Shown here: positions 38,455-50,018 of the stretch, piece by piece
Position numbering within the stretch: position 1 is the stretch's first letter
Layout of the letters: each line of letters begins with the position of its first letter
From: DASTPP01 sp035762175
GTDB taxonomy: Bacteria > Myxococcota_A > Polyangia > Polyangiales > Polyangiaceae
Assembly (NCBI GenBank): GCA_035762175.1
Contig: DASTPP010000374.1
Span: 62,001-126,000 of the forward strand
DNA length: 64,000 nt
Direction of reading: 5' to 3'
The notes under the pieces: generated by a model
Told to the model about the DNA's origin: nothing
The model's database searches: none
The model's input: the letters and a program-made list of their open reading frames with translations, nothing else
Made by a program: the position numbers and the translations under genes

Positions 38455-39408
38455 ATGACCTGGCCGTCGCCCGCCGCCCGCCGCCGACTCACCCGGCTCG
38501 CGCCCGCCGCCCGCGCCCGCCGCCTCACCCGGCTCGTGCCCGCCGCCCGCCGCCTCACCTGGCTCGTGCCCGCCGCCTCGCTCACGCTCAGCCCCGCGGC
38601 CGCCGCCGACAACGCCTCGCGACGCGCGTGCGTGAACGCCTTCGAGCAAGGGCAGGTCGCCCGCCGCGAGGGCAAGTTCCTCGCGGCCCGCGAGCACTTC
38701 GCGCGTTGCGCGTCGAGCCCCTGCCCGCGCGTGCTGACGGGCGACTGCGCCCGCTGGCTGTCCGAGGTCGAAGAGCGCATTCCCAGCGTCATCGTCGTGG
38801 CGATCGGGCCCGACGGCCGCGACCTGTCGGAGGCCGAAGTTTGGCTCGACGACCGGCGCCTGCCGACGCCCTTGAGCCCGACGGCCATCGATCTCGACCC
38901 CGGGCGGCACACGCTGCGCGTGCTCGCCGGCGGCGGCACGACCCCGGTCGAAGAGCAGATCGTCTTGCGCGAGGGCGAGAAGCTGCGCCGGGTGACGCTC
39001 ACGCTGCGCCCGCCGGCCCCGCCGGCGCCCCCGCCGGCGCCCCCGCCCGCGCCTCGGCCCGTGGTGCGCGAGGTCGAGCGGCCGACGCCCGCGCTCACGT
39101 ACGTGCTCGGCGGCGTCGGCCTCGCCGCGCTGGGGGTCGGGGGCTACTTCGCCTACGCGGGGCTCTCGAAGCGGAGCGATCTCGACGGCTGCAAGCCCGC
39201 GTGCTCGACCGGCGCGACGGCCGAGGTGCGCCGCGATCTGCTCGTGGGCGACGTCGCGCTCGGCGCGGGCGCCCTGGCCCTGGGCGTCGCGGGCGCGCTC
39301 TACCTGTGGCGCCCCGAGCGCGAGGTGGCGGGCGCGGCCCCCTCGACCTCGTTCGTGGTCGCCCCCGCCGCCGGCGGCGCCCTGGCGAGCTGGGCCGGCG
39401 CCTTCTAG
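38455..39408 (+). CDS. PEGA-like membrane protein with TPR-like N-terminus
   Basis: 317 residues. The N-terminus carries near-duplicated basic-hydrophobic segments (RRLTRLAPAARA, RRLTRLVPAA, RRLTWLVPAA) ending in a signal-like ASLTLSPAAAA. Then comes a short TPR-like helical part (CVNAFEQGQVARREGKFLAA) with CASSPCPRVLTGDC, a PEGA-like beta domain (VWLDDRRLP, IDLDPGRHTLRVLAGG), a Pro-rich linker, and two C-terminal hydrophobic segments (TYVLGGVGLAALGVGGYFAY and ALGAGALALGVAGALYLW). This architecture is widespread in myxobacterial envelope proteins of unknown role. The start is ATG 38455, but the duplicated N-terminus leaves it uncertain. Confidence 0.75.
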   Translation: MTWPSPAARRRLTRLAPAARARRLTRLVPAARRLTWLVPAASLTLSPAAAADNASRRACVNAFEQGQVARREGKFLAAREHFARCASSPCPRVLTGDCARWLSEVEERIPSVIVVAIGPDGRDLSEAEVWLDDRRLPTPLSPTAIDLDPGRHTLRVLAGGGTTPVEEQIVLREGEKLRRVTLTLRPPAPPAPPPAPPPAPRPVVREVERPTPALTYVLGGVGLAALGVGGYFAYAGLSKRSDLDGCKPACSTGATAEVRRDLLVGDVALGAGALALGVAGALYLWRPEREVAGAAPSTSFVVAPAAGGALASWAGAF

Positions 39409-39502
39409 CGCCGGCGCGGGCCGGCTAGAGTGCCGCCCGCCTCGCGCGCGACCCGCACGCCCCGCCGTCGGGCGCCGACCCGAGCAGAGACGAGAGAAGA
39501 CC

Positions 39503-40513
39503 ATGGCCCAGACCTACCAGCGCATCGTGCTCGCATCTCGCCCCACCGGGGCGGTCAAGCCCGAGAACTTTCGCCTCGAGACCGTGCCGTTGCCCGAGCC
39601 GGGCGAGGGCCAGGTGCTGGTGCGAAACCAGTACCTGTCGCTCGACCCGTACATGCGCGGGCGCATGAACGAGGTGAAGTCGTACGCGGCGCCGCAGCCG
39701 CTCGACGAGGTCATGCTGGGCGGCACGGCGGGCGAGGTCGTGGCCTCGAAGAGCCCGAAGTTCGCGGCCGGCGACCGGGTGGTGGGGGCCTTGGGCTGGC
39801 AAGAGTACGCGCTCAGCGACGGCGCCGGGCTCACCAAGGTCGACACGTCGCGCGTGCCGCTCTCGGCGTACCTCGGCGTGGTGGGCATGCCGGGCATGAC
39901 GGCGTGGTACGGGGTGAACAAGATCCTCGCGCCGAAGGCGGGCGAGACCGTGGTGGTGAGCGCGGCGGCGGGCGCCGTCGGCAGCGCCGTCGGGCAGCTC
40001 GCCAAGCTCGCCGGCGCCCGCGCCGTCGGCGTCGCGGGCGGGGCCGACAAGTGCGCGCACGTCGTGCGCGATCTCGGCTTCGACGCCTGCATCGACTACA
40101 AGGCCGCCCACGGCGTCGAGGGCCTCGTCGCCCTCCTGAAAGACGCCGCCCCGGACGGCATCGACGCCTACTTCGACAACGTCGGCGGCGACGTGCTCAA
40201 CGCCGTGCTCGCGCGGCTGAACCCCTTCGCGCGCGTCGCGATCTGCGGCCTCATCTCGGGCTACAACGGCGAGCAGACGCCCATCACCAACCCGGCCGCC
40301 CTCCTGGTCAAGCGGGTCAAGCTGCAGGGCTTCATCATCTCCGACCACCTCGAGCTCTGGCCCCAGGGCCTCGCCGAGCTCGGCGCGCTCGTGGCCGCGG
40401 ACAAGCTGCGCTACCGCGAGACCGTCGCCGAGGGGCTCGCCTCGGCGCCCGAGGCCTTCATCGGGCTCCTGCAGGGCAAGAACCTGGGCAAGCAGATCGT
40501 GAAGCTGGCCTGA
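39503..40513 (+). CDS. NADP-dependent oxidoreductase, CurA/leukotriene-B4-dehydrogenase type
   Basis: 336-residue zinc-independent medium-chain reductase that reduces alkenals/enones with NADPH. Signature segments: LSLDPYMRGRMNE, GGTAGEVVASKSPKFAAGD, VVGMPGMTAWYGV, the cofactor loop SAAAGAVGSAVGQLAKLAG, YFDNVGGDVLNAVL, and ICGLISGYN near the C-terminus. Full length, no signal. ATG 39503 follows GAGAG. A strong hairpin follows the stop. Confidence 0.93.
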   Translation: MAQTYQRIVLASRPTGAVKPENFRLETVPLPEPGEGQVLVRNQYLSLDPYMRGRMNEVKSYAAPQPLDEVMLGGTAGEVVASKSPKFAAGDRVVGALGWQEYALSDGAGLTKVDTSRVPLSAYLGVVGMPGMTAWYGVNKILAPKAGETVVVSAAAGAVGSAVGQLAKLAGARAVGVAGGADKCAHVVRDLGFDACIDYKAAHGVEGLVALLKDAAPDGIDAYFDNVGGDVLNAVLARLNPFARVAICGLISGYNGEQTPITNPAALLVKRVKLQGFIISDHLELWPQGLAELGALVAADKLRYRETVAEGLASAPEAFIGLLQGKNLGKQIVKLA

Positions 40514-40523
40514 GCGGGGCGGC

Positions 40524-40549
40524 GCGCCCCCGAGTCCCCTCGGGGGCGC
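40524..40549 (+). terminator. Hairpin after CurA-like gene
   Basis: Perfect 11-bp stem GCGCCCCCGAG / CTCGGGGGCGC with a TCCC loop, starting 11 bases after the stop codon. No T-run follows, as is common in very GC-rich genomes, so factor-independent termination is likely but unproven. Confidence 0.55.
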
Positions 40550-40680
40550 CGTCGCACCCTGCCGAAATCTTCACCCGGGCGGCATCGGCGAGTCCTTTTG
40601 CCGCCTCGTCCGTATAACCCGGGCTGGCGCGTTCCGGCGCCCCGGGGCCGCCTTCGCCCCGGCCAAGGAGGCGCGTGCGG

Positions 40681-44052
<3,372 letters not shown>

Positions 44053-44093
44053 GCGGCGTCACACTCCGGGCCGGTTCGAGCATACCCTCGGGC

Positions 44094-44993
44094 GTGGTGC
44101 CCTCGCGTCGCTCCCCCTGGCCGGCCCTCGCCTTTGCCCTCGCCTGCTCCGCGTGCGCCTGCCGCGGCCCCCGCCCCGAGCGCGCCGACGCGGGCCCGGC
44201 CCCCCTCGCCGCGTCGGCCGCCGCGAGCGCCGCCGGCGAAGCCCCGCCGGGGGCCGCCGGCGAAGCCCCGCCGGGGTCGAGCGCCGCAAGATCTGCGCCG
44301 GCCGAGGCCCCGCCGGCCGCGCCGCGCGCGAGCGGGCCCTTCGAGCTGCCCTTCGCCAAGGGCCGCACGGTCTACTTCGCCGTGCCGCCGAGGCCGGGCG
44401 GCCCGCGGCGGCTCATCGCGAACCTGCACGGCATGTGCAACCCGCCCTCGTACGCGTGCGGCTACTGGCTGAACGCGGGCACCGAGCGGGGCTTCGTCGT
44501 CTGCCCGACGGGCAACGCGAGCTGCGGCCCCGGCGCCTACAACGCCCCGACCTGGACGAGCGGCGCCGCCCAGATGGGCGACGATCTCGAGCGCGCCGTC
44601 GCCGCCGTCGAGGCGGCCTACCCGGGCGAGCTCTCGCCCGAGGGCGCCATTCTGACGGGCTTCTCGAAAGGCGGCTACGCCGCCCCCGCCATCGCCGCGC
44701 GCACGCCCGGGCGCTTCGCCTACCTGCTCATCAACGAGGCCGACGTCGCGCTCGACGCCGCGTCGCTGCGCAAGGCCGGCGTGCGCGCCGTCGCGCTCGT
44801 GGCGGGCGAGCTCGGCTCGCAGCTCGCGGGCGAGCGGCGCACGGCGGCGCGCCTACGGGCGCAGGGCTTCCCCGCGAAGGTGTGGGTGATGCCGAAGGCC
44901 GGGCACCACTACTCGGCCGACATCGACGCGATCATGGCCGACGCGCTCGATTGGCTCGTCTCGCACGACGGGGCGCGGCTTTCCCCCGACTGA
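44094..44993 (+). CDS. Exported alpha/beta-hydrolase lipoprotein
   Basis: About 299 residues; start at GTG 44094 or 44097, with no clear ribosome-binding site. The signal ALAFALACSAC has a lipobox. An Ala/Gly/Pro linker with a duplicated AGEAPPG follows. The hydrolase core shows LIANLHGMCNPPSYACGYW, FVVCPTGNASCGPGAYN, the nucleophile elbow ILTGFSKGGYAAP (GxSxG) and a C-terminal His in MPKAGHHYS. Probably an esterase/peptidase-like enzyme with disulphides; substrate unknown. The final codons and the TGA stop lie in the terminal hairpin of repeat copy 2, so the natural C-terminus was set by that insertion. Confidence 0.8.
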   Translation: MVPSRRSPWPALAFALACSACACRGPRPERADAGPAPLAASAAASAAGEAPPGAAGEAPPGSSAARSAPAEAPPAAPRASGPFELPFAKGRTVYFAVPPRPGGPRRLIANLHGMCNPPSYACGYWLNAGTERGFVVCPTGNASCGPGAYNAPTWTSGAAQMGDDLERAVAAVEAAYPGELSPEGAILTGFSKGGYAAPAIAARTPGRFAYLLINEADVALDAASLRKAGVRAVALVAGELGSQLAGERRTAARLRAQGFPAKVWVMPKAGHHYSADIDAIMADALDWLVSHDGARLSPD

Positions 44994-45202
44994 AGTCGGG
45001 GGCAGCGGTTGCCCTCTCGTGTCGCGCGGAAGCGAGTCGGTTCGGCCCGCAAAGCCCGCCCCCTCGTCGGGGGCCGGGCTCCCTCGGGCTTTGGTCGCCG
45101 AGCGAGACCGCGCAAGCGGCTCGCGTCGCGGGAGCCCTGCCTCCGGCAGGACTTTGCGAGCCGTTTTCGCGGGCGTTCGCCGCCCCCGACTTCAGTCGGG
45201 GG
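44983..45202 (+). repeat. Dispersed hairpin-bounded repeat, copy 2
   Basis: 220-bp element with matching end hairpins: CCCCCGAC-TGAA-GTCGGGGG (44983-45002) and CCCCCGAC-TTCA-GTCGGGGG (45183-45202). The inside shares GTCGCGCGGAAGCG, CGCAAAGCCCGCCCCCTCG, GGGAGCCCTGCCTCCGG, and GTTTTCGCGGGCGTTCG with copy 3, and with the minus strand of copy 1. The TGA inside the left hairpin is the stop of the hydrolase gene. The TGA on the opposite strand inside the right hairpin is the stop of pqqE. Confidence 0.82.
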
Positions 45203-46334
45203 CGGCCCGCCGGAGGCGCTTCGAGACCCCCTCTTCCGTCGGGGGCGGCGCCGCGCGGGGCAGCGATCGGTGCAGGTAGCGCCGCGCGGGGCCGGGCGCC
45301 GAGGCCTCGGCCCGCGCGGCGACGACGAGGTGGTGGGCGGGCGCGAGCTCGCAGGCGGGGTCGGCGGCCGAGGCGTCGCCGGTGAGCTGAAAGGCCTGGC
45401 AGCGGCAACCGCCGAAGTCAGCGTGACGGCCGGGGCACGAGCGGCACGGCTCGGGCATCCAGTCGTGGCCGCGGAAGCGGCGGAACGAGGGGTCGTCGTG
45501 CCAGATCGCGGCGAGCGGGGCCTCGCGCACGCTGGGGAAGCGCAGGCCCGCGATCGAGTTCGCCGCGTGGCAGGGGAGCGCGACGCCCGTCGGGGTCAGG
45601 TGCAGAAAGCTCTGGGCCCAGCCGCCCATGCACGCCTTGGGGCGGCCGGCGTGGTAGTCGGGCGTAACGAAGACGATCTCGAGGCGCCCGGCGAGGCGGG
45701 CCTTCGCCTCGGCCGCGACGCGGCGGGCGGCGTCGAGCTGCGCGGCCGAGGGCAAGAGCGCGGCCCGGTTGCGCAGGGCCCAGCCGTGGTACTGGGCGTT
45801 GGCGAGCTCGAGCCGGTCGGCGCCCAGGCGCTCGGCGAGGGCCACGAACTCGGCCGCCCGATCGATGTTCTCGCGGTGCAAGACGGCGTTGAGGGTGAGC
45901 GGCAGGCCCGCTTCTTTGACCCAGGCCGCGGCGCGCAGCTTGGCCTCGTGGGCGGGGCGGCCGGCGACCCGGGCGGCGCGGGGCTCGTCGACGTCTTGCA
46001 CGCTGAGCTGCACGTGCTCGAGGCCGGCGGCCGCGAGCGCCCGCGCCCGCTCGCGCGTGAGGGGCAGGCCGCTCGTGACGAGGCTGGTGTAAAGGTCGCG
46101 GCCCCGGGCGGCCCGCACCAGCGCCTCGAGATCGCGGCGCACGAGCGGCTCGCCCCCGGTCAGGTGCACCTGCATCACCCCGAGCGCCTCGGCCTCGGCG
46201 AAGACGCGCCCCCACTCGCCCGCCGAGAGCTCGTCGCCCGGCGCGGGCTCGGTCGGGTTCGAGCAGTAGGGGCAGCGCAGCGGGCAGCGGTAGGTCAGCT
46301 CGGCGATGAGCGTGTAGGGGCGGGGCCCCCTCAC
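45192..46334 (-). CDS. pqqE: PQQ biosynthesis radical SAM protein PqqE
   Basis: 380 residues. With PqqD, crosslinks Glu and Tyr of the PqqA peptide. The radical SAM cluster motif CPLRCPYC (Cys 17, 21, 24) is intact. The SPASM-type C-terminal region keeps its cysteines: ACMGGWAQSFLHLTPTG, ALPCHAA, PEPCRSCPGRHADFGGCRC. Starts at GTG 46334, overlapping the end of pqqD (GTGA). The last residues (LRRAAPD) and stop are encoded by the end of repeat copy 2, but this is beyond the conserved fold, so the enzyme should be active. Confidence 0.94.
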   Translation of the reverse strand: MRGPRPYTLIAELTYRCPLRCPYCSNPTEPAPGDELSAGEWGRVFAEAEALGVMQVHLTGGEPLVRRDLEALVRAARGRDLYTSLVTSGLPLTRERARALAAAGLEHVQLSVQDVDEPRAARVAGRPAHEAKLRAAAWVKEAGLPLTLNAVLHRENIDRAAEFVALAERLGADRLELANAQYHGWALRNRAALLPSAAQLDAARRVAAEAKARLAGRLEIVFVTPDYHAGRPKACMGGWAQSFLHLTPTGVALPCHAANSIAGLRFPSVREAPLAAIWHDDPSFRRFRGHDWMPEPCRSCPGRHADFGGCRCQAFQLTGDASAADPACELAPAHHLVVAARAEASAPGPARRYLHRSLPRAAPPPTEEGVSKRLRRAAPD

Positions 46335-46690
46335 TGCGGCGCCTCGGTGCGCACCAGCCCGCGCGAGGCGAGGTCGGCGAGCAGGTCGAAGGCCTCGCGC
46401 GCCACCCGCCCCTCGGGCTCGCCGGGGAAGCGCGCGGCGAGCTCGCGCAAGATCTGGTCGACCGTGCGCACGCCGTCGCAGAGCGCGAGGACGAGCGCGG
46501 CCGTCTCGTTGAGCCGCAGGCCGCGCTCGGGCGAGAGCAGCACGTACTCGCCGTCGCGACCGTCCCAGCGCAGGCGCACGCCCGGCGCGAGCCGCGGCCG
46601 GTCGGCGCCGGCGGGCCGCGCGCCCGGGCCGTCGCCGGCGGGCCCGAGCGGGCCGCCCCTCAGGTCGGTCATCGCGGTCTTCACGGTCAT
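46331..46690 (-). CDS. pqqD: PQQ biosynthesis peptide chaperone PqqD
   Basis: 119 residues. The conserved ~85-residue PqqD fold is present: RPRLAPGVRLRWDGRDGEYVL, LLSPERGLRLNETAALVLAL, CDGVRTVDQILRELAARFPG. It presents PqqA to PqqE. It carries an N-terminal extension of about 30 Gly/Pro/Ala-rich residues from ATG 46690, which overlaps the stop of pqqC as ATGA. Stop overlaps the GTG start of pqqE. Confidence 0.93.
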   Translation of the reverse strand: MTVKTAMTDLRGGPLGPAGDGPGARPAGADRPRLAPGVRLRWDGRDGEYVLLSPERGLRLNETAALVLALCDGVRTVDQILRELAARFPGEPEGRVAREAFDLLADLASRGLVRTEAPQ

Positions 46691-47412
46691 GGCGCCGCCC
46701 TCCCCGCCCCGAACGGCGCGACGTGCGCGGCGTGCACGGCGTCGAGCAGGGCCCACAAGATCTCGCACTTGGTGACGAGCGCGGCGACGCAGCGCTCTTG
46801 GGCTTCGCGCGTCGTCGCCTCGCGCACGACGAAGGCGAGCGCCTCGGACGAGTCGCGCTTGGCGCGCGGCACCCGCCCCTCGAAGTAGGCGAGCGCCGCG
46901 GGGTCGACCCAGGGGTAGTGCCGGCGCCAGGCGGCGACCCGGCGCGCCATCAGGTCGGGGGCGAAGAACTCGGTGAGCGACGAGGCCACGGCCTCGAGCA
47001 GGCTGCGCTCGCGCACGAGCTGGACGTAGGCGTCGCAGGCGAAGCGCACGCCGGGCAGCACCGCCTCGAAGGAGGCGACGCGGGCGCGCTCGAGCCCGAC
47101 GCCCTCGGCGAGGCGCAGCCAGAGCTCGAGGCCGCCCTCGCCCTCGGCCTGCCCGTCGTGGTCGACGACGCGCCGGAGCCACGCCCGCCGGAAGGCCGGG
47201 TCGTCGCTCTTCGCCACGATGAGGGCGTCTTTGACGGGGATGCGCGTCTGGTAATAGTAGCGGTTCTCGACCCAAGCCTGCAGCTGCCGCCGCGTCAGCG
47301 CGCCGTCGTGCATGAGCCGGTGAAAGGGGTGCGCGTCGTGGTAACGACGCGCGCCCTCGGCGCGCAGACGTTCGACCAAGGCCTCGGGCGAGAGGGGCTC
47401 GCCGGCGCTCAT
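46687..47412 (-). CDS. pqqC: Pyrroloquinoline-quinone synthase PqqC
   Basis: 241 residues. Cofactor-free oxidase that performs the final ring closure and eight-electron oxidation to PQQ. Family blocks: YHDAHPFHRLMHDGALTRRQ, LQAWVENRYYYQTRIPVKDA, RVVDHDG, and the C-terminal active-site segment YFEGRVPRAKRDS. All-helical, normal length. Start ATG 47412 overlaps the pqqB stop as ATGA, consistent with tight translational coupling across the operon. Confidence 0.95.
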   Translation of the reverse strand: MSAGEPLSPEALVERLRAEGARRYHDAHPFHRLMHDGALTRRQLQAWVENRYYYQTRIPVKDALIVAKSDDPAFRRAWLRRVVDHDGQAEGEGGLELWLRLAEGVGLERARVASFEAVLPGVRFACDAYVQLVRERSLLEAVASSLTEFFAPDLMARRVAAWRRHYPWVDPAALAYFEGRVPRAKRDSSEALAFVVREATTREAQERCVAALVTKCEILWALLDAVHAAHVAPFGAGRAAP

Positions 47413-48326
47413 TCGAGAATGACCTCCAGGCCGTCTTCGGCCAGCGCCCAGCCCGCGCGCTCGATCGCGCGGCGCTCGCCTGCGCCCTCGCGCAGCGCGG
47501 GGTTGGTGTTGTTGACGTGGGTGAAGAGCTTGCGCCGCGCGCCGAGCGAGGCGAGCGCCGCGAGGCTGCCGCCGGGGCCGCCGACGGGCAGGTGCGCCAT
47601 CTCGGCCGCCCGGGCCCGCCCGAGCCCGAGCCGCACGAGCTCGTCGTCAGACCAGAAGGTGCCGTCGAAGAGCACGCAGCCGGCGCCCTCGAGGTGCGCG
47701 ACGTAGTCGCCGAGCGCGCCGGCGCCGGGCACGTAGGCGAGCGCCTCGCCCCCGCCGCATCCGCGCACCCAGAGCCCGACGTTGTCTTCGGGCGAGGGCG
47801 GGTCGCCCGCGAGGTGCAAGGGCGGCTTGCCCGGAACCGGCCGCGCGACCACCTCGAGCCCGAGCGGCTCGCCCGCCGCGTCGCAGAGGGCCACGGGCCG
47901 GCCGAGCTCGAGGGCGCGAAAGGCGACGTGGCCCTCGAAGCGGGCGAGGGTGCGGCAGAGGGCGTTGCGCTCGACCAAGCCCCGCCGCACGGCGTTCGTG
48001 GCGTAGACGGCGAGCGGGGTCGACTCGCGCAGGCAGAAGAGCCCGAGGCAGTGGTCGAGATCGCCGTTGGTCAACACCACGGCCGCGAGGGGCGAGACGC
48101 GCGGGCCGCGGGGGTGCAGGGGCGCGTAGCGGGCGAGCTGCGCGAGCACGTCGGGCGAGGCGTTGAGCAGCGCCCAGCGCTCGCCGCCCTCGCTCACCGC
48201 GACCGAGTCTTGCGTGCGGGCGCGCAGGCCGGGGCGGCCCGCGCGCAGGTCGCGGCAGTTGGGGCAGGCGCAGTTCCACTGGGGGAAGCCGCCGCCGGCC
48301 GCCGACCCGAGCACGCAGGCGCGCAC
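47409..48326 (-). CDS. pqqB: PQQ biosynthesis protein PqqB
   Basis: 305 residues. Metallo-beta-lactamase-fold protein thought to hydroxylate the crosslinked intermediate. Typical opening VLGSAAGGGFPQWNCACPNC, then QDSVAVSEGGERWALLNASPD, VVLTNGDLDHCLGL (metal site), DNVGLWV, GTFWSDDELVRLGLG, MAHLPVGGPGGS and FTHVNNTNP. Follows pqqA by about 33 bases. Confidence 0.95.
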   Translation of the reverse strand: MRACVLGSAAGGGFPQWNCACPNCRDLRAGRPGLRARTQDSVAVSEGGERWALLNASPDVLAQLARYAPLHPRGPRVSPLAAVVLTNGDLDHCLGLFCLRESTPLAVYATNAVRRGLVERNALCRTLARFEGHVAFRALELGRPVALCDAAGEPLGLEVVARPVPGKPPLHLAGDPPSPEDNVGLWVRGCGGGEALAYVPGAGALGDYVAHLEGAGCVLFDGTFWSDDELVRLGLGRARAAEMAHLPVGGPGGSLAALASLGARRKLFTHVNNTNPALREGAGERRAIERAGWALAEDGLEVILE

Positions 48327-48359
48327 GCTCAGGCCCCCTCGCCCCGCCCGCTCATCGCG

Positions 48360-48515
48360 TCACTCGGCCGCGCCGGCCTCGCGGGCCAGGGGCGCCTCGG
48401 CGGCCGGGCGCGCGCCGTCGAAGAGCGGGTCGCGCGTCGGGTCGAAGTCGTCTTGGTACGACGTGATCTCGGCGTCCATCTTGATCTCGATGTAACGAGG
48501 CGTCTCCCATTTCAT
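48360..48515 (-). CDS. pqqA: PQQ precursor peptide PqqA
   Basis: 51-residue ribosomal precursor of PQQ. MKWETPRYIEIKMDAEITSY contains the conserved ETP...EI core and the Glu and Tyr (E-ITS-Y spacing) that are crosslinked to form PQQ. Most PqqA peptides are 23-40 residues; this one has a C-terminal extension (DFDPTRDPLFDGARPAAEA and a short Ala/Glu end). Start ATG 48515. Immediately upstream of pqqB on the same strand, completing pqqABCDE. Confidence 0.93.
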   Translation of the reverse strand: MKWETPRYIEIKMDAEITSYQDDFDPTRDPLFDGARPAAEAPLAREAGAAE

Positions 48516-48547
48516 CTTCGTACCTCTCTCTCGTTCTCAGGGGCGCC

Positions 48548-48886
48548 TCAGCGCGAGGCGACCACCCCCCACCGCGAGCCGCCGACCTTGACCCGCGAGC
48601 GCACCCGGCCGCGCGCGGCGTCGACGACGGCCGGCTCGCCGTCGGGCCCGCACGCGACGTAGAGCGCGCGCCCGGCGGGGCTCAGGCGCAGGCCCCGCGG
48701 CCGCTTGCCGACGGGCACCGTCGCCACGATCTCGCCCCGCGCGGCGTCGACCACGGCGACGCTGTCGCCGTCTTCGTTCGAGACGAACACCCGCTCTTCG
48801 CCGCGCGCGACGTGGCAGCCCGGCGTGGCCGAAGCGAGGCCGAGGGCGCAGGGCGCGAGGCACGTTCGGGCGAAGGCGGTGCGCAT
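48548..48886 (-). pseudogene. Truncated YVTN/PQQ-associated beta-propeller protein
   Basis: 112 residues from ATG 48886. An exported signal (ARTCLAPCALGLASATPGC) is followed by RVFVSNEDGDSVAVVDAARG, IVATVPVGKRPRGLRLSPAG and ALYVACGPDGEPAVVDAARG, the blade pattern of YncE-like proteins and of propellers found beside PQQ dehydrogenases. Only about two blades remain before the stop, where a full propeller needs about seven. It is therefore probably a truncated remnant. It lies 32 bases upstream of pqqA on the same strand and could still carry the promoter of the pqq operon. Confidence 0.65.
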
Positions 48887-49110
48887 CGTGGGCGGGACCC
48901 GCCCCGCGACGAACGTGCCGGCGCGGGGCGGGGGCACCGGCCGACACGCAAGGATGGTGCCGAGCCCTCTCGGGACCACATTCGGGTGGGCGATACGCGC
49001 GAACCTGTGCCGCCGCCGTGGCATTTCGCTACGAACGCATGCGGCGGCGTAGCGCTTTGGCAGGCGCCCGGCGATCGGGGCATTCTGCCGCAGGGGCGTC
49101 GCACCTCTCA

Positions 49111-49575
49111 TCCCCGCGAGGCGCTCGTGCACCCCGACCGCAACGGCTACCAAGACTGGCAGCCCTCGGCCTTCTCGCCCAAGACCGGCCTGCTCTACTT
49201 GCCCCACCAGAACCTCTGCCAAGACGAAGAGGCGACCGAGGACAACTACGTCGCCGGCACGCCCTACGTCGGCGCGAACGGGCGCATGAAAGAGGGCCCG
49301 GCGGCCACCGCGGTTGGTTCACCGCCTGGGACGTGGCGGCGGCCAAGGCGGCGTGGGCCGTCAAAGAGACGGTCCCCGTGTGGAGCGGGGCGCTCGTCTC
49401 GCCGGACGGGCCCCTGCCCTTCGACTTCGACATCGCGGTCGGCGTGCGCAAGGGCGACCGCGCGCTGCGCGACGAGGTCCAAGGCGTGCTCGAGCGGCGC
49501 CGGGACGAGGTGCGGGCGCTGCTCGACGCGTACGGCGTGCCGCGCGCCCCGGCGCCCGGGGGGGCGGGCCCTTGA
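49111..49575 (+). pseudogene. Collapsed PQQ-dependent alcohol dehydrogenase fused to XoxJ-like remnant
   Basis: Decayed quinoprotein locus. In one frame ALVHPDRNGY joins directly to QDWQPSAFSPKTGLLYLPHQ, although these segments are separated by tens of residues in XoxF/ExaA-type enzymes, so an internal deletion lies at about 49152. After ATEDNYVAGTPYVGANGRMK the frame shifts by one base at a shortened G run (about 49291-49296). It continues as GPGGHRGWFTAWDVAAAK and PVWSGALVS. It then passes straight into PFDFDIAVGVRKGDRALRDE and LLDAYGVPRA, the C-terminal part of the periplasmic substrate-binding protein usually encoded next to such dehydrogenases. A second deletion therefore lies near 49400. 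Confidence 0.75.
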
Positions 49576-49784
49576 GGTCGCGCCCGGGGCTCGTCTGCGC
49601 GCTGGCGTCGGCCGCGGCCGTCGGCTGCGAGCGCGAAGAGTGGCGCTTCGACGAGCCCCCCGCCCTCGCCGGCCGCGCCATCAAGCCCGACGCGGCGCGA
49701 CGCCCGGTCGAGAGGCGCGTGCCGCTCGGCGCCTCGGCCATGCCGCCCGGCGGGGCGCCGCCGGGGCCCGGGCCCCGTCGGTAG
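49572..49784 (+). pseudogene. Truncated cytochrome-c-like lipoprotein of the quinoprotein locus
   Basis: Starts at TTG 49572 overlapping the previous stop (TTGA). It encodes a signal LVCALASAAAVGC with a lipobox and a short mature region CEREEWRFDEPP, which resembles the N-terminus of the cytochrome c partner of methanol/ethanol dehydrogenases. It stops after about 70 residues with no CxxCH haem motif. I read it as a 3'-truncated remnant. Confidence 0.55.
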
Positions 49785-50018
49785 CCCGCCGAGACGCGCC
49801 GAATTCACCCGGCCTGGCGCCGTCGAATTCTCGACGACCCCGACCGGCGGGCGCGGCCCGGCGTCTAGTTCAATACGGCGCCGCGCCCGCGGCGCGAAGG
49901 GTGCCCGGCCGATGCCACCCCGCCTTCGCAGCCGCGCCCTCGCGCGCCCGTCCCGGCCGCTTCGGCCGCCGGGGCGAGCGCACGCGTCTCGGGGGCGGCA
50001 CGCCCGGGGGCGCCCGCC

